64,000 bases of DNA from JACKAQ01 sp965227145 (GCA_965227145.1 OZ245730.1:2790001-2854000); one strand, 5' to 3'. Shown: positions 34,970 through 45,374, numbered from the stretch's first letter. The notes: generated by a model not told the origin, from the sequence alone. Made by a program: numbers and translations.

Positions 34970-35338
34970 ATGAGTGTCAGAACCTTAATTATAATTCTAA
35001 TATTTGTTTCGAGTTTTTTTACTTCCTGCAAATTAAAAAACAAGATAAATCTTGAAGGTGATTTGTATTTTCAAATGATAGATTTTCATAAAATTTATTC
35101 TGACAAACCATTCATTAGACTTGTCTCGGAAAATAATGAAAAAATGATTCTATTTATGGATTCCAATGATTACGCTCATTTTGAGCAACTAAATTGCAAT
35201 ATGCTAAGATCAGAAAATAAAAAAATTCATGTTATCGCAAAAGTTGAAAAAATTGCCGACAAAAAGAATAATTCATATAAAGTTATTAAGATTGAAAGCA
35301 TTGAAAAGCTCGACGGTGAGACAGAATGTTATAAATAG
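34970..35338 (+). CDS. Small lipoprotein, orphan
   Basis: A 122-residue protein of cassette 52 (34954-35615). Signal with lipobox (IFVSSFFTSC, Cys20). The mature part is strand-rich: GDLYFQMIDFHKIYSDKP, then EKMILFMDSNDYAHFEQLN, ending KIESIEKLDGETECYK, in the style of a small OB-fold-like lipoprotein (inference). The gene is joined directly to the second half of a family B1 cassette, so the cassette is a gene/non-coding fusion. Confidence 0.75.
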   Translation: MSVRTLIIILIFVSSFFTSCKLKNKINLEGDLYFQMIDFHKIYSDKPFIRLVSENNEKMILFMDSNDYAHFEQLNCNMLRSENKKIHVIAKVEKIADKKNNSYKVIKIESIEKLDGETECYK

Positions 35339-35489
35339 AAATAAAAGCTTAATATGACGAATATTATTTGAGAGTCCGCTTTTCGTAAGTGAAAGGTTTT
35401 CAGTAGTTTATGTTTTTGGTTTTTTGCAATTCCGTAAGTTTTGTGTTTTTTTTGCAGTTTTTGTTTCGTGGTAAAATTTAGTGTTGCGG
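35339..35489 (+). other. B1 tail fused behind the cassette 52 gene
   Basis: From AGCTTAATATGACGAATATT onward this is a B1 body entered in mid-sequence, with one GTAAGTGAAAGG repeat and the TTTCGTGGTAA end. No B head or CTCC hairpin is present. Confidence 0.75.
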
Positions 35490-35621
35490 TTCTAACTTCT
35501 GGTTGTACCGGACGCAACCGCAGGGCTGTGCTTTTGTTCTAAATTTTAGTTTGTGCAAATAAGTTTAATAAAATCAGCAAATTGTGGCGTAGTGTTGCGC
35601 CGGTAAACCGTGTTGTTAGAT
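35490..35621 (+). repeat. attC: attC of cassette 52
   Basis: R'' TTCTAAC followed by TTCTGGTTGTACC (private T for C), R' GTTAGAT. Confidence 0.85.
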
Positions 35622-35989
35622 TAATATTCCGTTAATTTCAAAAAGAAAAACTCCAAAAAATGGAGTAATTGCCAACGCAGAAATAATATTTTAAAAGACA
35701 TCCGCGAACGAAAGTGAAAGCCAATTTGACGAATAATATTTAAGAGTCGGTTTTTCGTAAGTGAAAGGTTTTCAGTAGTTTATATTTTTGGTTGTTTGCA
35801 ATTTTGTAAGTTTTGTGTGTTTTTTTTCTGTATTTTTTTCGTGGTAAAATTCAGTTTTTGCGGTTCTAACTTTCGGTTGTACCGGACGCAACCGCAGGGC
35901 TGTGCTTTCGTTCTAAATTTTAGTTTGTGCAAATGGGTTGTAAAATATCAGCAAATTGTGGCGTAGTGTTGCGCCGGTAAACCGTGTTG
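35616..35989 (+). other. Non-coding cassette 53, family B1
   Basis: Starts TTAGATTAATATTCCG. attC at 35864-35995. Confidence 0.8.
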
Positions 35990-36315
35990 TTAGAATGCAA
36001 ATTAAAAAAGACGAAAAACATTTTGGGTTGTTGGAAAAACATAAACTCATATCTGTTTTGGTTTACCAGTTTGTGGTAAACGTTCGTTTTTTTTAGTACC
36101 AGTTTCTACATGTCGTTTGTTTGCGTCGTTGGCTGCCAACGCGTGTTTTGTCTGCGGTGGTTGTTTGTGTGCAAGTTCGTTTTGTGCGGTTCTAACTTTC
36201 GGTTGTACCGGACGCAACCGCAGGGCTGTACTTTCGTTCTAAGTTTTAGGTTGTGCAAATCAGTTGTAAAATATCAGCAAATTGTGGCGTAGTGTTGCGC
36301 CGGTAAACCGTGTTG
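35990..36315 (+). other. Non-coding cassette 54, family A
   Basis: attC at 36190-36321. Both hairpins intact (TGGTAAAC and CGTTGG-CTG-CCAACG); close to cassette 27. Confidence 0.8.
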
Positions 36316-36327
36316 TTAGAAAATCAA

Positions 36328-36876
36328 ATGCTATTATTTATGCCAGATTTATTTATAAAACTTTTTGTAGCTCGAAGTGGAATGCCTTTTGGAATGATTT
36401 TTGTCATTCTCGAATGGATAACTCTACTCTGCTTTAGCGTAATCTTGATTCATAAGTGTATTAATTCTAAGTCGTATACACATTGGTATTTATATTTTGG
36501 TATTGTAATTGGGTTTTGGGTAATCACAAGCTTTTTAGTTACTCTCTGGGCTGAGCAGAATATTGAATGGAATCCGAGTGTAAATGAAACGGAAATAATT
36601 GGAAAATGGAAATGTAATGATTCAATATTAATTATTAATTCTAATAAAACATTTCGATTTATCAATGGGCAAGATTTGACACCGAAAGTCGGAATCAATT
36701 TAACACAAGGTTTTTGGGAGAAGGCAGTTTTCAATCTTGATCTAATTGATAAATCTGGAACAAAGTTAACCGCCTTTAGAATCATTAAGGTTTCGAATCA
36801 GTTTAGAATAATAATTGATAACTATTCTGAACCTGATTTATGGGATGGGAACTTAGATTTTATAAGGTTGAAATAA
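36328..36876 (+). CDS. Two-helix membrane protein with lipocalin-like tail, orphan
   Basis: A 182-residue protein of cassette 55 (36316-37040). Helices at about 22-44 (MIFVILEWITLLCFSVILIH) and 54-74, then a beta-rich domain starting EIIGKWKCNDSILIINSNKT and ending WDGNLDFIRLK. The G-x-W opening and short length suggest a lipocalin-type barrel. ATG 36328 is the first start after the core; a second ATG lies 12 bases later. Single copy. Confidence 0.7.
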   Translation: MLLFMPDLFIKLFVARSGMPFGMIFVILEWITLLCFSVILIHKCINSKSYTHWYLYFGIVIGFWVITSFLVTLWAEQNIEWNPSVNETEIIGKWKCNDSILIINSNKTFRFINGQDLTPKVGINLTQGFWEKAVFNLDLIDKSGTKLTAFRIIKVSNQFRIIIDNYSEPDLWDGNLDFIRLK

Positions 36877-36913
36877 TACCATAACAAATGATTTATTACC
36901 TTTGTGGTAACTT

Positions 36914-37046
36914 GTCTAACTGGCGGTTGTACCGGACGCAACCGCAGGGCTGGCAGTTTCTTTCTAAATTATAAGTTGTGCAAATAAGTTGTATAAAATC
37001 AGCCGGTTGTGTGCAAGTGTTTCGCCGGTAAACCTTTTTGTTAGAG
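36914..37046 (+). repeat. attC: attC of cassette 55
   Basis: R'' GTCTAAC, GGCTGGCAGTTTC middle, left arm GCAACC against right arm GTTTCG (mixed), R' GTTAGAG. Confidence 0.85.
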
Positions 37047-37062
37047 CAATGGTAAAACTGTA

Positions 37063-37677
37063 ATGAAATCTGTATTAATCTCGTTGTTTTTATATTTCAT
37101 TTTTTCAGGTTGTGCTGCAACAAGTAATGCGCATTTTAAAACTGTTTATTTACAAACTCCTGAAATTGAGATTTCATTAGCAATAATAAATAAACCTAAT
37201 CAGAATTTAGATTCCTTAGAGCTTGCTGTTAATATCAAAAACCGAAATGACAAATCAATATATTCAACACTTTCATTACAGAATTTGAATGAAATGAATA
37301 ATATTTTTGACATTTGGGTTGGATATTCTTTGCTAAATGATATCACCGAAAATTTAATCTATGCCGAATCCAGCAATAGCAATTGGTTTAAGTCGATTGA
37401 AGCTGAAATTCCAGTTCACGAAATAAAAGGTGGTAAATCTAAAAGTTACACATACAAATATGCTATTCATGATTTTAAATCAGACGAAACAGTTTCTGAT
37501 ATTAAAAAATTCGAATATGATATAACGTTCTGCTATATAGATTCACCATTAGAAGCTGGGATTAAGAAAGACAAATCAAATAATAATATAATTTGGTTTA
37601 GCAGTTATATCTCATTTTTGAAATGCGAAAATTTAACCGGATCTATGTCATTATATTTACCAAATAATGTAAAATAA
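37063..37677 (+). CDS. Lipoprotein, orphan
   Basis: A 204-residue protein of cassette 56 (37041-37819). Lipobox IFSGC (Cys17), then a strand-rich mature part: TPEIEISLAIINKPNQNLDS, LELAVNIKNRNDKSIYSTLS and a C-terminal YDITFCYIDSPLEAG. The pattern suggests an immunoglobulin-like or similar beta-sandwich; the family is unknown. Confidence 0.75.
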   Translation: MKSVLISLFLYFIFSGCAATSNAHFKTVYLQTPEIEISLAIINKPNQNLDSLELAVNIKNRNDKSIYSTLSLQNLNEMNNIFDIWVGYSLLNDITENLIYAESSNSNWFKSIEAEIPVHEIKGGKSKSYTYKYAIHDFKSDETVSDIKKFEYDITFCYIDSPLEAGIKKDKSNNNIIWFSSYISFLKCENLTGSMSLYLPNNVK

Positions 37678-37693
37678 AATTTAAAGTATGCAG

Positions 37694-37825
37694 CTCTAAC
37701 TTTCGGTTGTACCGGACGCAACCGCAGGGCTGTGCTTTCGTTCTAAATTTTAGTTTGTGCAAAATGGTTGTAAAATTTCAGCTAATTCGGTGAAAGTGTT
37801 GCGCCGGTAAACCGTGTTGTTAGTG
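37694..37825 (+). repeat. attC: attC of cassette 56
   Basis: R'' CTCTAAC complements the opening core GTTAGAG. R' GTTAGTG is a rare core supplied by the next cassette. Confidence 0.85.
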
Positions 37826-37836
37826 GTATTCTTTTT

Positions 37837-38331
37837 ATGGACATGCTTATTTTAACATTAGGGGCTTTTGACATTTTTTGTTTATTTATGATGATGTTTA
37901 AGTTTTTAGAATTTAAACAGAATGTTATAACCCTAAGCAAATGGCCTATATTTTTTATTTTTGGCTGTGCCTTAACTATGATTATTACCATTACCTCTGC
38001 CTATATAGATGACGCTCTCATAAATGCTGACTATGTTCCGTTTTGGGTAATGCTATCAATATTATTTATATATTGTCCGTATTGTTTTGTTATGTTTCGC
38101 TATGGGTATAATGATGACGCTTGGTTTTGGTTTAATGGATTATACATAAAAAGAATTAAAAGCAAAGAGATAGATCGTATTGTTTTTATTAAAAAGAAAG
38201 GAAAAGTTCTAAAATTTGGATTTCAATTAAAAAACAAGCTGGTAAAAATGAGAAACGATCTTGGAATAGAGGATGTTGTTTCAAATTTTGGTAGATTAAA
38301 TCGTATCCCGATAATTAAGAAATCGTACTAA
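37837..38331 (+). CDS. Three-helix membrane protein with PH-like tail (paralogue of 53388)
   Basis: A 164-residue protein of cassette 57 (37820-38492). Helices at about 4-22, 36-57 and 70-88; then FWFNGLYIKRIKSKEIDRIV and MRNDLGIEDVVSNFGR, a short strand-rich domain with a terminal helix. The protein at 53388 shares the same plan and several phrases (FRYxYN, WFNGL, KNDxGIE), so the two form a divergent cassette family. Function unknown. Confidence 0.75.
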   Translation: MDMLILTLGAFDIFCLFMMMFKFLEFKQNVITLSKWPIFFIFGCALTMIITITSAYIDDALINADYVPFWVMLSILFIYCPYCFVMFRYGYNDDAWFWFNGLYIKRIKSKEIDRIVFIKKKGKVLKFGFQLKNKLVKMRNDLGIEDVVSNFGRLNRIPIIKKSY

Positions 38332-38366
38332 GGCGAATACTAACTTGTTTGATTATTCATTGAGCA

Positions 38367-38498
38367 CACTAACTTTCGGTTGTACCGGACGCAACCGCAG
38401 GGCTGTGCTTTTGTTCTAAGTTTTAGTTTGTGCAAATGGGTTGTAAAATATCAGCAATTTCGGTGCATGTGTTGCGCCGGTAAACCGTGTTGTTAGAT
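38367..38498 (+). repeat. attC: attC of cassette 57, rare core
   Basis: R'' CACTAAC is the exact complement of this cassette's unusual opening core GTTAGTG. R' GTTAGAT. Confidence 0.85.
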
Positions 38499-38866
38499 TC
38501 AGTTTTGTATTTTTTCGAAAATGAAAAGACTCCAAAAGTCGGAGTAATTGCCAACGCAAAGTTAATATTTTAAAGACGTCCGCGTACGAAAGTGAATGCC
38601 AATTTTCAGGATAAATATTTAAGAGTCGGTTTTTCGTAAGTGAAAGGTTTTCAGTAGTTTATATTTTTGGTTGTTTGTAAATCTGTAAGTTTTGTGTGTT
38701 TTTCGCAGTATTTTTTTCGTGGTAATTTTTAGTGTTGCGGTTCTAACTATCGGTTGTACCGGACGCAACCGCAGGGCTGTGCTTTTGTTCTAAATTTTAA
38801 TTTGTGCAAATGGGTTGTAAAATATCAGCTAATTCGGTGCAGGTGTTGCGCCGGTAAACCGTGTTG
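38493..38866 (+). other. Non-coding cassette 58, family B1
   Basis: Hairpin altered to CTCCAAAAGTCGGAG with the stem kept. attC at 38741-38872. Confidence 0.8.
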
Positions 38867-39242
38867 TTAGATTCAGGGTTGTAATTTTTTCAGAAATGAA
38901 AAGGCTCCAAAAAATGGAGTAATTGCCAACGCAAAAATAATATTTGAAAGACGTCCGCGAAACAAAGTGAAAGCTAATTTGCGGGATAAATATTTAAGAG
39001 TCGGTTTAATTTAGTGCCGGGTTTTTGCAAGTTTATATTTTGGTTTTGTGGTCAACTGCGGGCTTCTGTAAAAATGTAAGTCAGTTGGCGGAGCTTTGAA
39101 AAAACAAAGTGTTGCGGTTCTAACTTTCGGTTGTACCGGACGCAACCGCAGGGCTGCAGTTTCTTTCTAAATAATATCTGTGCAATTAAGTTTAATAAAA
39201 TCAGCAAATTCGGTGCAAGTGTTGCGCCGGTAAACCGTGTTG
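38867..39242 (+). other. Non-coding cassette 59, family B2
   Basis: Starts TTAGATTCAGGGTTG. attC at 39118-39248, reads GGGCTGCAGTTTC. Confidence 0.8.
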
Positions 39243-39619
39243 TTAGATTCAGTTTTGTATTTTTCAGAAAAGAAAAACTCCAAAAAATGGAGCAAAAGCC
39301 AACGCCAAAATAATATTTAAAAAGATGTCCGAAAACGAAAGTGAAAGCCAATTTTCGGGATAAATATTTAAGAGTCCGCTTTTCGTAAGTGAAAGGTTTT
39401 CAGTAGTTTATATTTTTGGTTTTGTGGTCAACTGCGGGCTTCTGTAAAAATGTAAGTCCGTTGGCGGAGCTTTGAAAAATCTGTAGTGTTGCGTTTCTAA
39501 CTTCCGGTTGTACCGGACGCAACCGCAGGGCTGTGCTTTCGTTCTAAATTTTAGTTTGTGCAAAAAGTTGTAAAACATTAGCAAATTGTGGCGTAGTGTT
39601 GCGCCGGTAAACCGTGTTG
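39243..39619 (+). other. Non-coding cassette 60, B1/B2 chimera
   Basis: Follows B1 through TTTTCAGTAGTTTATATTTT, then switches at TTTTGGTTTTGTGGTCAAC to the B2 tail. attC at 39495-39625. Confidence 0.8.
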
Positions 39620-40049
39620 TTAGATTCAGTTTTCCATTTTTTCAAAAAAGAAATGACTCCAAAAAATGGAGCAAAAGCCAACGCAGAAATAATATTTTAA
39701 AGACGTCCGCTTTCCTTAAGTGAAAGGAAATTCGGTTGAAATATCGTTTTCGGGAGTTTGTGCACTCCCCTACTTTTTCTTGTTTTCGATAAGTGCGTGC
39801 TTTTGTCCGCAATTCAAAAGGTAGGTTTTGGCAGGTTTTATATTTTTGGTTTTTCTGTTTTCAATCAGTGTTTTGGTCAGCCATAATTTTTTATTTTTCA
39901 GTGCAGTGCAATTTAGTGTTGCGGTTCTAACTTTCGGTTGTACCGGACGCAACCGCAGGGCTGTGCTTTCGTTCTAAGTTTTAGTTTGTGCAAACAGTTG
40001 TAAAATATCAGCAAATTGTGGCGTAGTGTTGCGCCGGTAAACCGTGTTG
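39620..40049 (+). other. Non-coding cassette 61, family B3
   Basis: Copy of cassette 39 with one base less; attC at 39925-40055. Confidence 0.8.
39752..39779 (+). terminator. Terminator-like hairpin in cassette 61
   Basis: Same stem and T-rich trailer as at 28427. Confidence 0.55.
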
Positions 40050-40382
40050 TTAGAAGGCAAATCGAAAAAGGCTAAAAAGACAAAAACCGATTTTGGCTGT
40101 TGGGAAAACATAAACTTGTATCTGTTTTGGTTTACCATTTTGTAGTGAAAGATCGTTTTTTGGTGCCAGTTTCTACATGTCGTGTTTTTGCGTCGTTGGT
40201 TGCCAACGCATATTTTTTCTGCGGTAGTTGTTTCTGTGCAAATCGGTTTTGTGCGGTTCTAACTGTCGGTTGTACCGGACGCAACCGCAGGGCTGTGCTT
40301 TTGTTCTAAATTTTAGGTTGTGCAAATAAGTTGTATAAAATCAGCAAATTGTGGCGTAGTGTTTCGCCGGTAAACCGTGTTG
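40050..40382 (+). other. Non-coding cassette 62, family A
   Basis: Combines the GTAGTGAAAGATCG mark of cassette 11 with the CATATTTTTTCTGCGGTAG mark of cassette 13, as a recombinant would. attC at 40257-40388. Confidence 0.8.
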
Positions 40383-40755
40383 TTAGATTCAGTTTTGTAT
40401 TTTTTCAAAAAAGAAAAGACTTCAAAAAACAGAGTAATTGCCAACGCAGAAATGATATTTTAAAGACGTCCACGAACCAAATTGAAAGCCAATTTTCAGA
40501 ATAAATATTTAAGAGTCGGTTTTACGTAAGTGAAAGGTTTTCAGTAGTTTATATTTTTGGTTGTTTGCAGTTTCGTAAGTTTTGTGTGTTTTTCGCTGTA
40601 TTTTTTTCGTGGTAATTTTTAGTGTTGCGGTTCTAACTTTCGGTTGTACCGGACGCAACCGCAGGGCTGTGCTTTCGTTCTAAGTTTTAGTTTGTGCAAA
40701 CAGTTGTAAAATATCAGCAAATTGTGGCGTAGTGTTGCGCCGGTAAACCGTGTTG
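40383..40755 (+). other. Non-coding cassette 63, family B1
   Basis: Hairpin degenerate (CTTCAAAAAACAGAG). Same 373 bases as cassette 86. attC at 40631-40761. Confidence 0.8.
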
Positions 40756-41079
40756 TTAGAATGCAAATAAAAAAAGACGAAAAACATTTTGGGTTGTTGG
40801 GAAAACATAAACTCTTATCTGTTTTGGTTTACCATTTTGTGGTGAACGTTCGTTTTTTGGTGCCAGCTTCTACATGTCGTGTTTTTGCGTCGTTGGTTGC
40901 CAACGCGCATTTTGTCTGCGGTGGTTGTTTGTGTGCAAGTTCGTTTTGTGCTGTTCTAACTTTCGGTTGTACCGGACGCAACCGCAGGGCTGCGAGTTTC
41001 TTTCTAAAAAATATCTGTACAAATAAGTTTAATAAAATCAGCAAATTGTGGCGTAGTGTTGCGCCGGTAAACCGTGTTG
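40756..41079 (+). other. Non-coding cassette 64, family A
   Basis: attC at 40954-41085, reads GGGCTGCGAGTTTC. Confidence 0.8.
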
Positions 41080-41451
41080 TTAGATTCAGTTTTGTATTTT
41101 TACAAAAAAGAAAAGACTCCGAAAAATGGAGCAATTGCCAACGCAAAGTTAATATTTGAAAGACGTCCGCAAACGAAAGTGAAAGCTAATTTGACGAATA
41201 ATATTTAAGAGTCGGTTTTACGTAAGTGAAAGGTTTTCAGTAGTTTATATTTTTGGTTGTTTGCAGTTTCGTAAGTTTTGTGTGTTTTTCGCTGTATTTT
41301 TTTCGTGGTAATTTTTAGTGTTGCGGTTCTAACTTTCGGTTGTACCGGACGCAACCGCAGGGCTGTGCTTTCGTTCTAAGTTTTAGTTTGTGCAAACAGT
41401 TGTAAAATATCAGCAAATTGTGGCGTAGTGTTGCGCCGGTAAACCGTGTTG
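41080..41451 (+). other. Non-coding cassette 65, family B1
   Basis: Copy of cassette 40; attC at 41327-41457. Confidence 0.8.
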
Positions 41452-41561
41452 TTAGGTTCTTCTTAAATTCTTTACCGATAAATTGTCTCCGAAAATTTCG
41501 TAATTATCATTTGTTATTTAATTTTATCAAATTCATTTGCTTTTTCGGGATATGAATATTT

Positions 41562-42017
41562 ATGGACAAATTTACAACTATAATGTTAAGAATTGCTCAA
41601 GCTATGACTGGTGGGATAGCGCTTTATTCTTTTTGTATGTTGTTGCTACATAACGAGCCTTTCGAAATATTCAAATTCGATATTACAAATGGTAAAGTAA
41701 TAGAGGTCCGTCAGCAAAAACACAACATTTGCTTCGTTACTTATAAATATCAAGTTAATGGCGAACCGGTAGTCACAAGTGCTCGTATTATTAATTCGCT
41801 TTTATATGAGAAAGAAGGAAATGTCGTAAATTTTAGAATTGCTTATAATAAAATCTTTCCGTCAATAAACAGAATCAACGATTTTACATTGTACAATGGA
41901 TATTATGTTGGTTTAGTTTGGGGATTGCTAATGTTTTCGATCTTCGTTTTAATGGATTTAATTGCTGACAAAAAGAAATGGGCTGAAAGATATAAAAGAA
42001 CTTTTAGAGCATTGTAA
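41562..42017 (+). CDS. DUF3592-like membrane protein (copy 2 of 3)
   Basis: Same 151 residues as the gene at 29208; cassette 66 (41452-42239). The preceding B1 cassette is duplicated with it. The 29-residue frame recurs at 42069-42158. Confidence 0.75.
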   Translation: MDKFTTIMLRIAQAMTGGIALYSFCMLLLHNEPFEIFKFDITNGKVIEVRQQKHNICFVTYKYQVNGEPVVTSARIINSLLYEKEGNVVNFRIAYNKIFPSINRINDFTLYNGYYVGLVWGLLMFSIFVLMDLIADKKKWAERYKRTFRAL

Positions 42018-42152
42018 TTGTAATTCAAATATTTCGTTAAATTGCACAGAAATCTTAGGGTGGAAAATATGACTTACCGAAATTATATTTTGGAGGGTGA
42101 TCATTTTCCTGTGGCTAAGATAGACTTAGGTGTTGTTGATGTAAGCCGACCA

Positions 42153-42245
42153 ACCTAACTTTAGTTCAAGCCGACGGCGGCATTTTTGGGCGTTTTAGGG
42201 AAATCTAATGTAGTTTGCCGCCGCAGCTTAACATGAGCGTTAGAA
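42153..42245 (+). repeat. attC: attC of cassette 66, foreign type
   Basis: Same 93-base site as at 29799. Confidence 0.85.
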
Positions 42246-42562
42246 GGCAAATTAAAAAAGACATAAAACAAATTTGGTGTTGGGAAAATATAAGTTTGTA
42301 TCTGTTTTGGTTTACCATTTTGTGGTGAACGTTCGTTTTTTGGTACCAGTTTCTACATGTCGTGTTTTTGCGTCGTTGGCTGCCAACGCGTGTTTTGTCT
42401 GCGGTGGTTGTTTGTGTGCAAGTTCGTTTTGTGCGGTTCTAACTGGCGGTTGTACCGGACGCAACCGCAGGGCTGTGCTTTTGTTCTAAATTTTAGTTTG
42501 TGCAAATGGGTTGTAAAACATCAGCAAATTGTGGCGTAGTGTTGCGCCGGTAAACCGTGTTG
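42240..42562 (+). other. Non-coding cassette 67, family A
   Basis: attC at 42437-42568. Carries GGTACCAG like cassette 27 but TGGTGAAC in the first hairpin. Confidence 0.8.
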
Positions 42563-42887
42563 TTAGAATGCAAATTGAAAAAGACGAAAAACATTTTGGG
42601 TTGTTGGAAAAACATAAACTCTTATCTGTTTTGGTTTACCATTTTGTGGTGAACGTTCGTTTTTTGGTGCCAGTTTCTACATGTCGTGTGTTTGCGTCGT
42701 TGGTTGCCAACGCATGTTTTGTCTGCGGTGGTTGTTTGTGTGCAAGTTCGTTTTGTGCTGTTCTAACTGGCGGTTGTACCGGACGAAACCGCAGGGCTGG
42801 CAGTTTCTTTCTAAGTTATAGTTTGTGCAAATATGTTTAATAAAATCAGCTAATTATGTGCCGGTGTTTCGCCGGTAAACCGTGTTG
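42563..42887 (+). other. Non-coding cassette 68, family A
   Basis: attC at 42761-42893, AAACC/GTTTCG subtype. Confidence 0.8.
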
Positions 42888-43210
42888 TTAGAATGCAAAT
42901 CAAAAAGACGAAAAACAAATTTGTTGTTGGGAAAACATAAACTTTTATCTGTTTTGGTTTACCATTTTGTGGTGAACGTTCGTTTTTTGGTGCCAGTTTC
43001 TACATGTCGTGTTTTTGCGTCGTTGGTTGCCAACGCATATTTTTTCTGCGGTAGTTGTTTGTGTGCAAGTTCGCTTTGTGCTGTTCTAACTGGCGGTTGT
43101 ACCGGACGCAACCGCAGGGCTGGCAGTTTCTTTCTAAGTTATAAGTTGTGCAAATAAGTTGTATAAAATCAGCTAATTATGTGCCGGTGTTGCGCCGGTA
43201 AACCGTGTTG
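42888..43210 (+). other. Non-coding cassette 69, family A
   Basis: Copy of cassette 13; attC at 43084-43216. First cassette of the repeated 1804-base block. Confidence 0.8.
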
Positions 43211-43238
43211 TTAGACAAAACCTTTATCATTCAGACTT

Positions 43239-43787
43239 ATGTTTTTAGAGCTAAACTATAAAGAGTCATTAGACAGAAACAAGATTGTCTTTCAAGAGCC
43301 TGCATTTGGCAAGTTTATCGAAGTATTTTTTGCAATATTATCTATTATAATTTTACCATTATTTGCATTTACATATTTTCATGGTTTGTTTGAAAACGGC
43401 GAGTTATCCCAAAAAATCATAAGTGTAATAGTTATTGCTATTTTAACGATTTCTGTATCTGCAATTTTATATTCTCAAATAAGAAATATTTTCAAATTCG
43501 AAAGTTTTAGTGGCGATTCTGTGGAAAACAATCGGAAACTGTTTGAATTAATTTCAAAAGAAAATGGGTGGGTGATATTACGAAATAATAGAAAATACAT
43601 GATAATATTATTACCAGTAACTGGCTTTTCATGGAAAAAACAAATATCAGTAATTTTTAATAAGAACAATATTTTAGTCAATATTATGACTTTCGGCTTA
43701 CATGATATAAAATCACCTTTTCATTATTATTCAACAAAAGCAATATTAGAACAAATAAAATCGAAGTTTAATCAAAACAGCAAATAA
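43239..43787 (+). CDS. Two-helix membrane protein, orphan (copy 2 of 2)
   Basis: Same protein as the gene at 15753; cassette 70 (43211-43917). Confidence 0.75.
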   Translation: MFLELNYKESLDRNKIVFQEPAFGKFIEVFFAILSIIILPLFAFTYFHGLFENGELSQKIISVIVIAILTISVSAILYSQIRNIFKFESFSGDSVENNRKLFELISKENGWVILRNNRKYMIILLPVTGFSWKKQISVIFNKNNILVNIMTFGLHDIKSPFHYYSTKAILEQIKSKFNQNSK

Positions 43788-43791
43788 TTTT

Positions 43792-43923
43792 ATCTAACTT
43801 CCGGTTGTACCGGACGCAACCGCAGGGCTGTGCTTTCGTTCTACATTTTAGTTTGTGCAAATGGGTTGTAAAATATTAGCAAATTCGGTGCATGTGTTGC
43901 GCCGGTAAACCGTATTGTTAGGA
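43792..43923 (+). repeat. attC: attC of cassette 70
   Basis: Same as the attC at 16306. Confidence 0.85.
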
Positions 43924-43952
43924 TTTTAACTTCTTTAATACTAAAAAAATTT

Positions 43953-44546
43953 ATGAAAAACTTTGAAATAATACTTCAAAAAAAGTTAGAGAAGCCCATT
44001 TCAAACAATCGTTCTCTTAAAGCGATTCAACCGATTCTTGGACTTCTTTCCTGGTTATTATGGCTACCGTTTGGGTTTGTAATTATGCTATTTGCAAGTT
44101 TACTATCTTTGTGGCAAAAAATAATAATGACTATTAAAGATGAAAAACAGATTGTTAAATCTTCTGTTGCTGATGAATCAGTTAAATGGGCGATAATGAC
44201 TGGAAATGAGAAACTTAAGTTAGAAAAGCGTATTGCAGGAAGTTTGCCTTGGGATAGCGGTGATTACTTATTTCTAAGAAGTAATCCAGAAATACCACAG
44301 TTGAAAGAAAAATTTTTTGGTGATTGGTTTTATTTAGGTTTCGGAGGGGTTTTCCTTCAGAAATGGGATGATATTAGAAATATTAATTGTGACCTACTTT
44401 TTATAGACTTTGAAACGAAAGAAATAATAACATTACTTGAAAACATTCCGACGCGATTTTGGAGTGCAAAGATAAAAAAACAGAATGAAATAGAATTCGA
44501 GTTTTCATCAGAAATGGAATGTAATGTATATCGTTTAAAATTATAA
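43953..44546 (+). CDS. Membrane-anchored orphan protein (copy 2 of 2)
   Basis: Same protein as the gene at 16467; cassette 71 (43918-44691). The downstream neighbour differs from the first copy: here it is the 159-residue gene rather than the 212-residue one. Confidence 0.7.
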   Translation: MKNFEIILQKKLEKPISNNRSLKAIQPILGLLSWLLWLPFGFVIMLFASLLSLWQKIIMTIKDEKQIVKSSVADESVKWAIMTGNEKLKLEKRIAGSLPWDSGDYLFLRSNPEIPQLKEKFFGDWFYLGFGGVFLQKWDDIRNINCDLLFIDFETKEIITLLENIPTRFWSAKIKKQNEIEFEFSSEMECNVYRLKL

Positions 44547-44566
44547 AATTATGGCAATTATTTAGA

Positions 44567-44697
44567 ACCTAACTATCGGTTGTACCGGACGCAACCGCAG
44601 GGCTGTGCTTTTGTTCTAAGTTTTAGTTTGTGCAAACAGTTGTAAAATATCAGCAAATTCGGTGCAAGTGTTGCGCCGGTAAACCTTTTTGTTAGAT
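44567..44697 (+). repeat. attC: attC of cassette 71
   Basis: Same as the attC at 17081 up to the core; R' is GTTAGAT here and GTTAGGC there, because R' bases come from the next cassette. Confidence 0.85.
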
Positions 44698-44715
44698 TCA
44701 TACAAAATTTAACAT

Positions 44716-45195
44716 ATGGAAATAAAAGCCAAAAAATCTACAATGATATTATCAGTTTTCATTGTTTTCTTTGGAGTTATGGGGGCTTATAGGGAGATAA
44801 CTTTGGGCGAAGATGTGATTTTTCCTTGGATGATAATTTTAGCAATTCCCCTTGAATTGGTTTTTGTTCTGTTTCTTTTGCCTACATTTCGTTTGTTTTT
44901 CTCTGAAAAAGGCATAAAGAGATATTGGAAAATTGGGATAGGCAGGTATATTCTTTGGGAGGAAAACCGGTATTCACTACAGTGGAACAATGTAACGAGT
45001 GTCTTTTCAGTTCTTCCACTTTGGCTCCCTATAAAAATGATTGGAGTTGGTGGACGAACAAATCGTCGATATTTAGTATTTTTTGTTGGTACATATACAA
45101 CCCAAAAAAAGGATGCGATTATTTACATCGTAAACCATGTAAAAACAGAAGTAATAAGTAACGACGTTAAGAAAATAGTCAAAAAGTATAACTAA
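44716..45195 (+). CDS. Two-helix membrane protein with PH-like tail (copy 2 of 2)
   Basis: Same protein as the gene at 19715; cassette 72 (44692-45500, 809 bases as in the first copy), including the fused B2 tail at 45196-45374. Confidence 0.75.
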   Translation: MEIKAKKSTMILSVFIVFFGVMGAYREITLGEDVIFPWMIILAIPLELVFVLFLLPTFRLFFSEKGIKRYWKIGIGRYILWEENRYSLQWNNVTSVFSVLPLWLPIKMIGVGGRTNRRYLVFFVGTYTTQKKDAIIYIVNHVKTEVISNDVKKIVKKYN

Positions 45196-45374
45196 TATAA
45201 TGACACTCACTAAAAGTGACAGCTTACTATCATAAGTTTTTTCTTTAAAAGAATATTAAAACACTGTTAAACGGTAAATTTGGGAGTGTTTATAATTCGA
45301 TTTTGTGGTCAATTCTGCGCTGCAGGTTAAATGTAAGTCAGTTGGCGGAGCTTTGGAGAAACAAAGTGTTGCTT

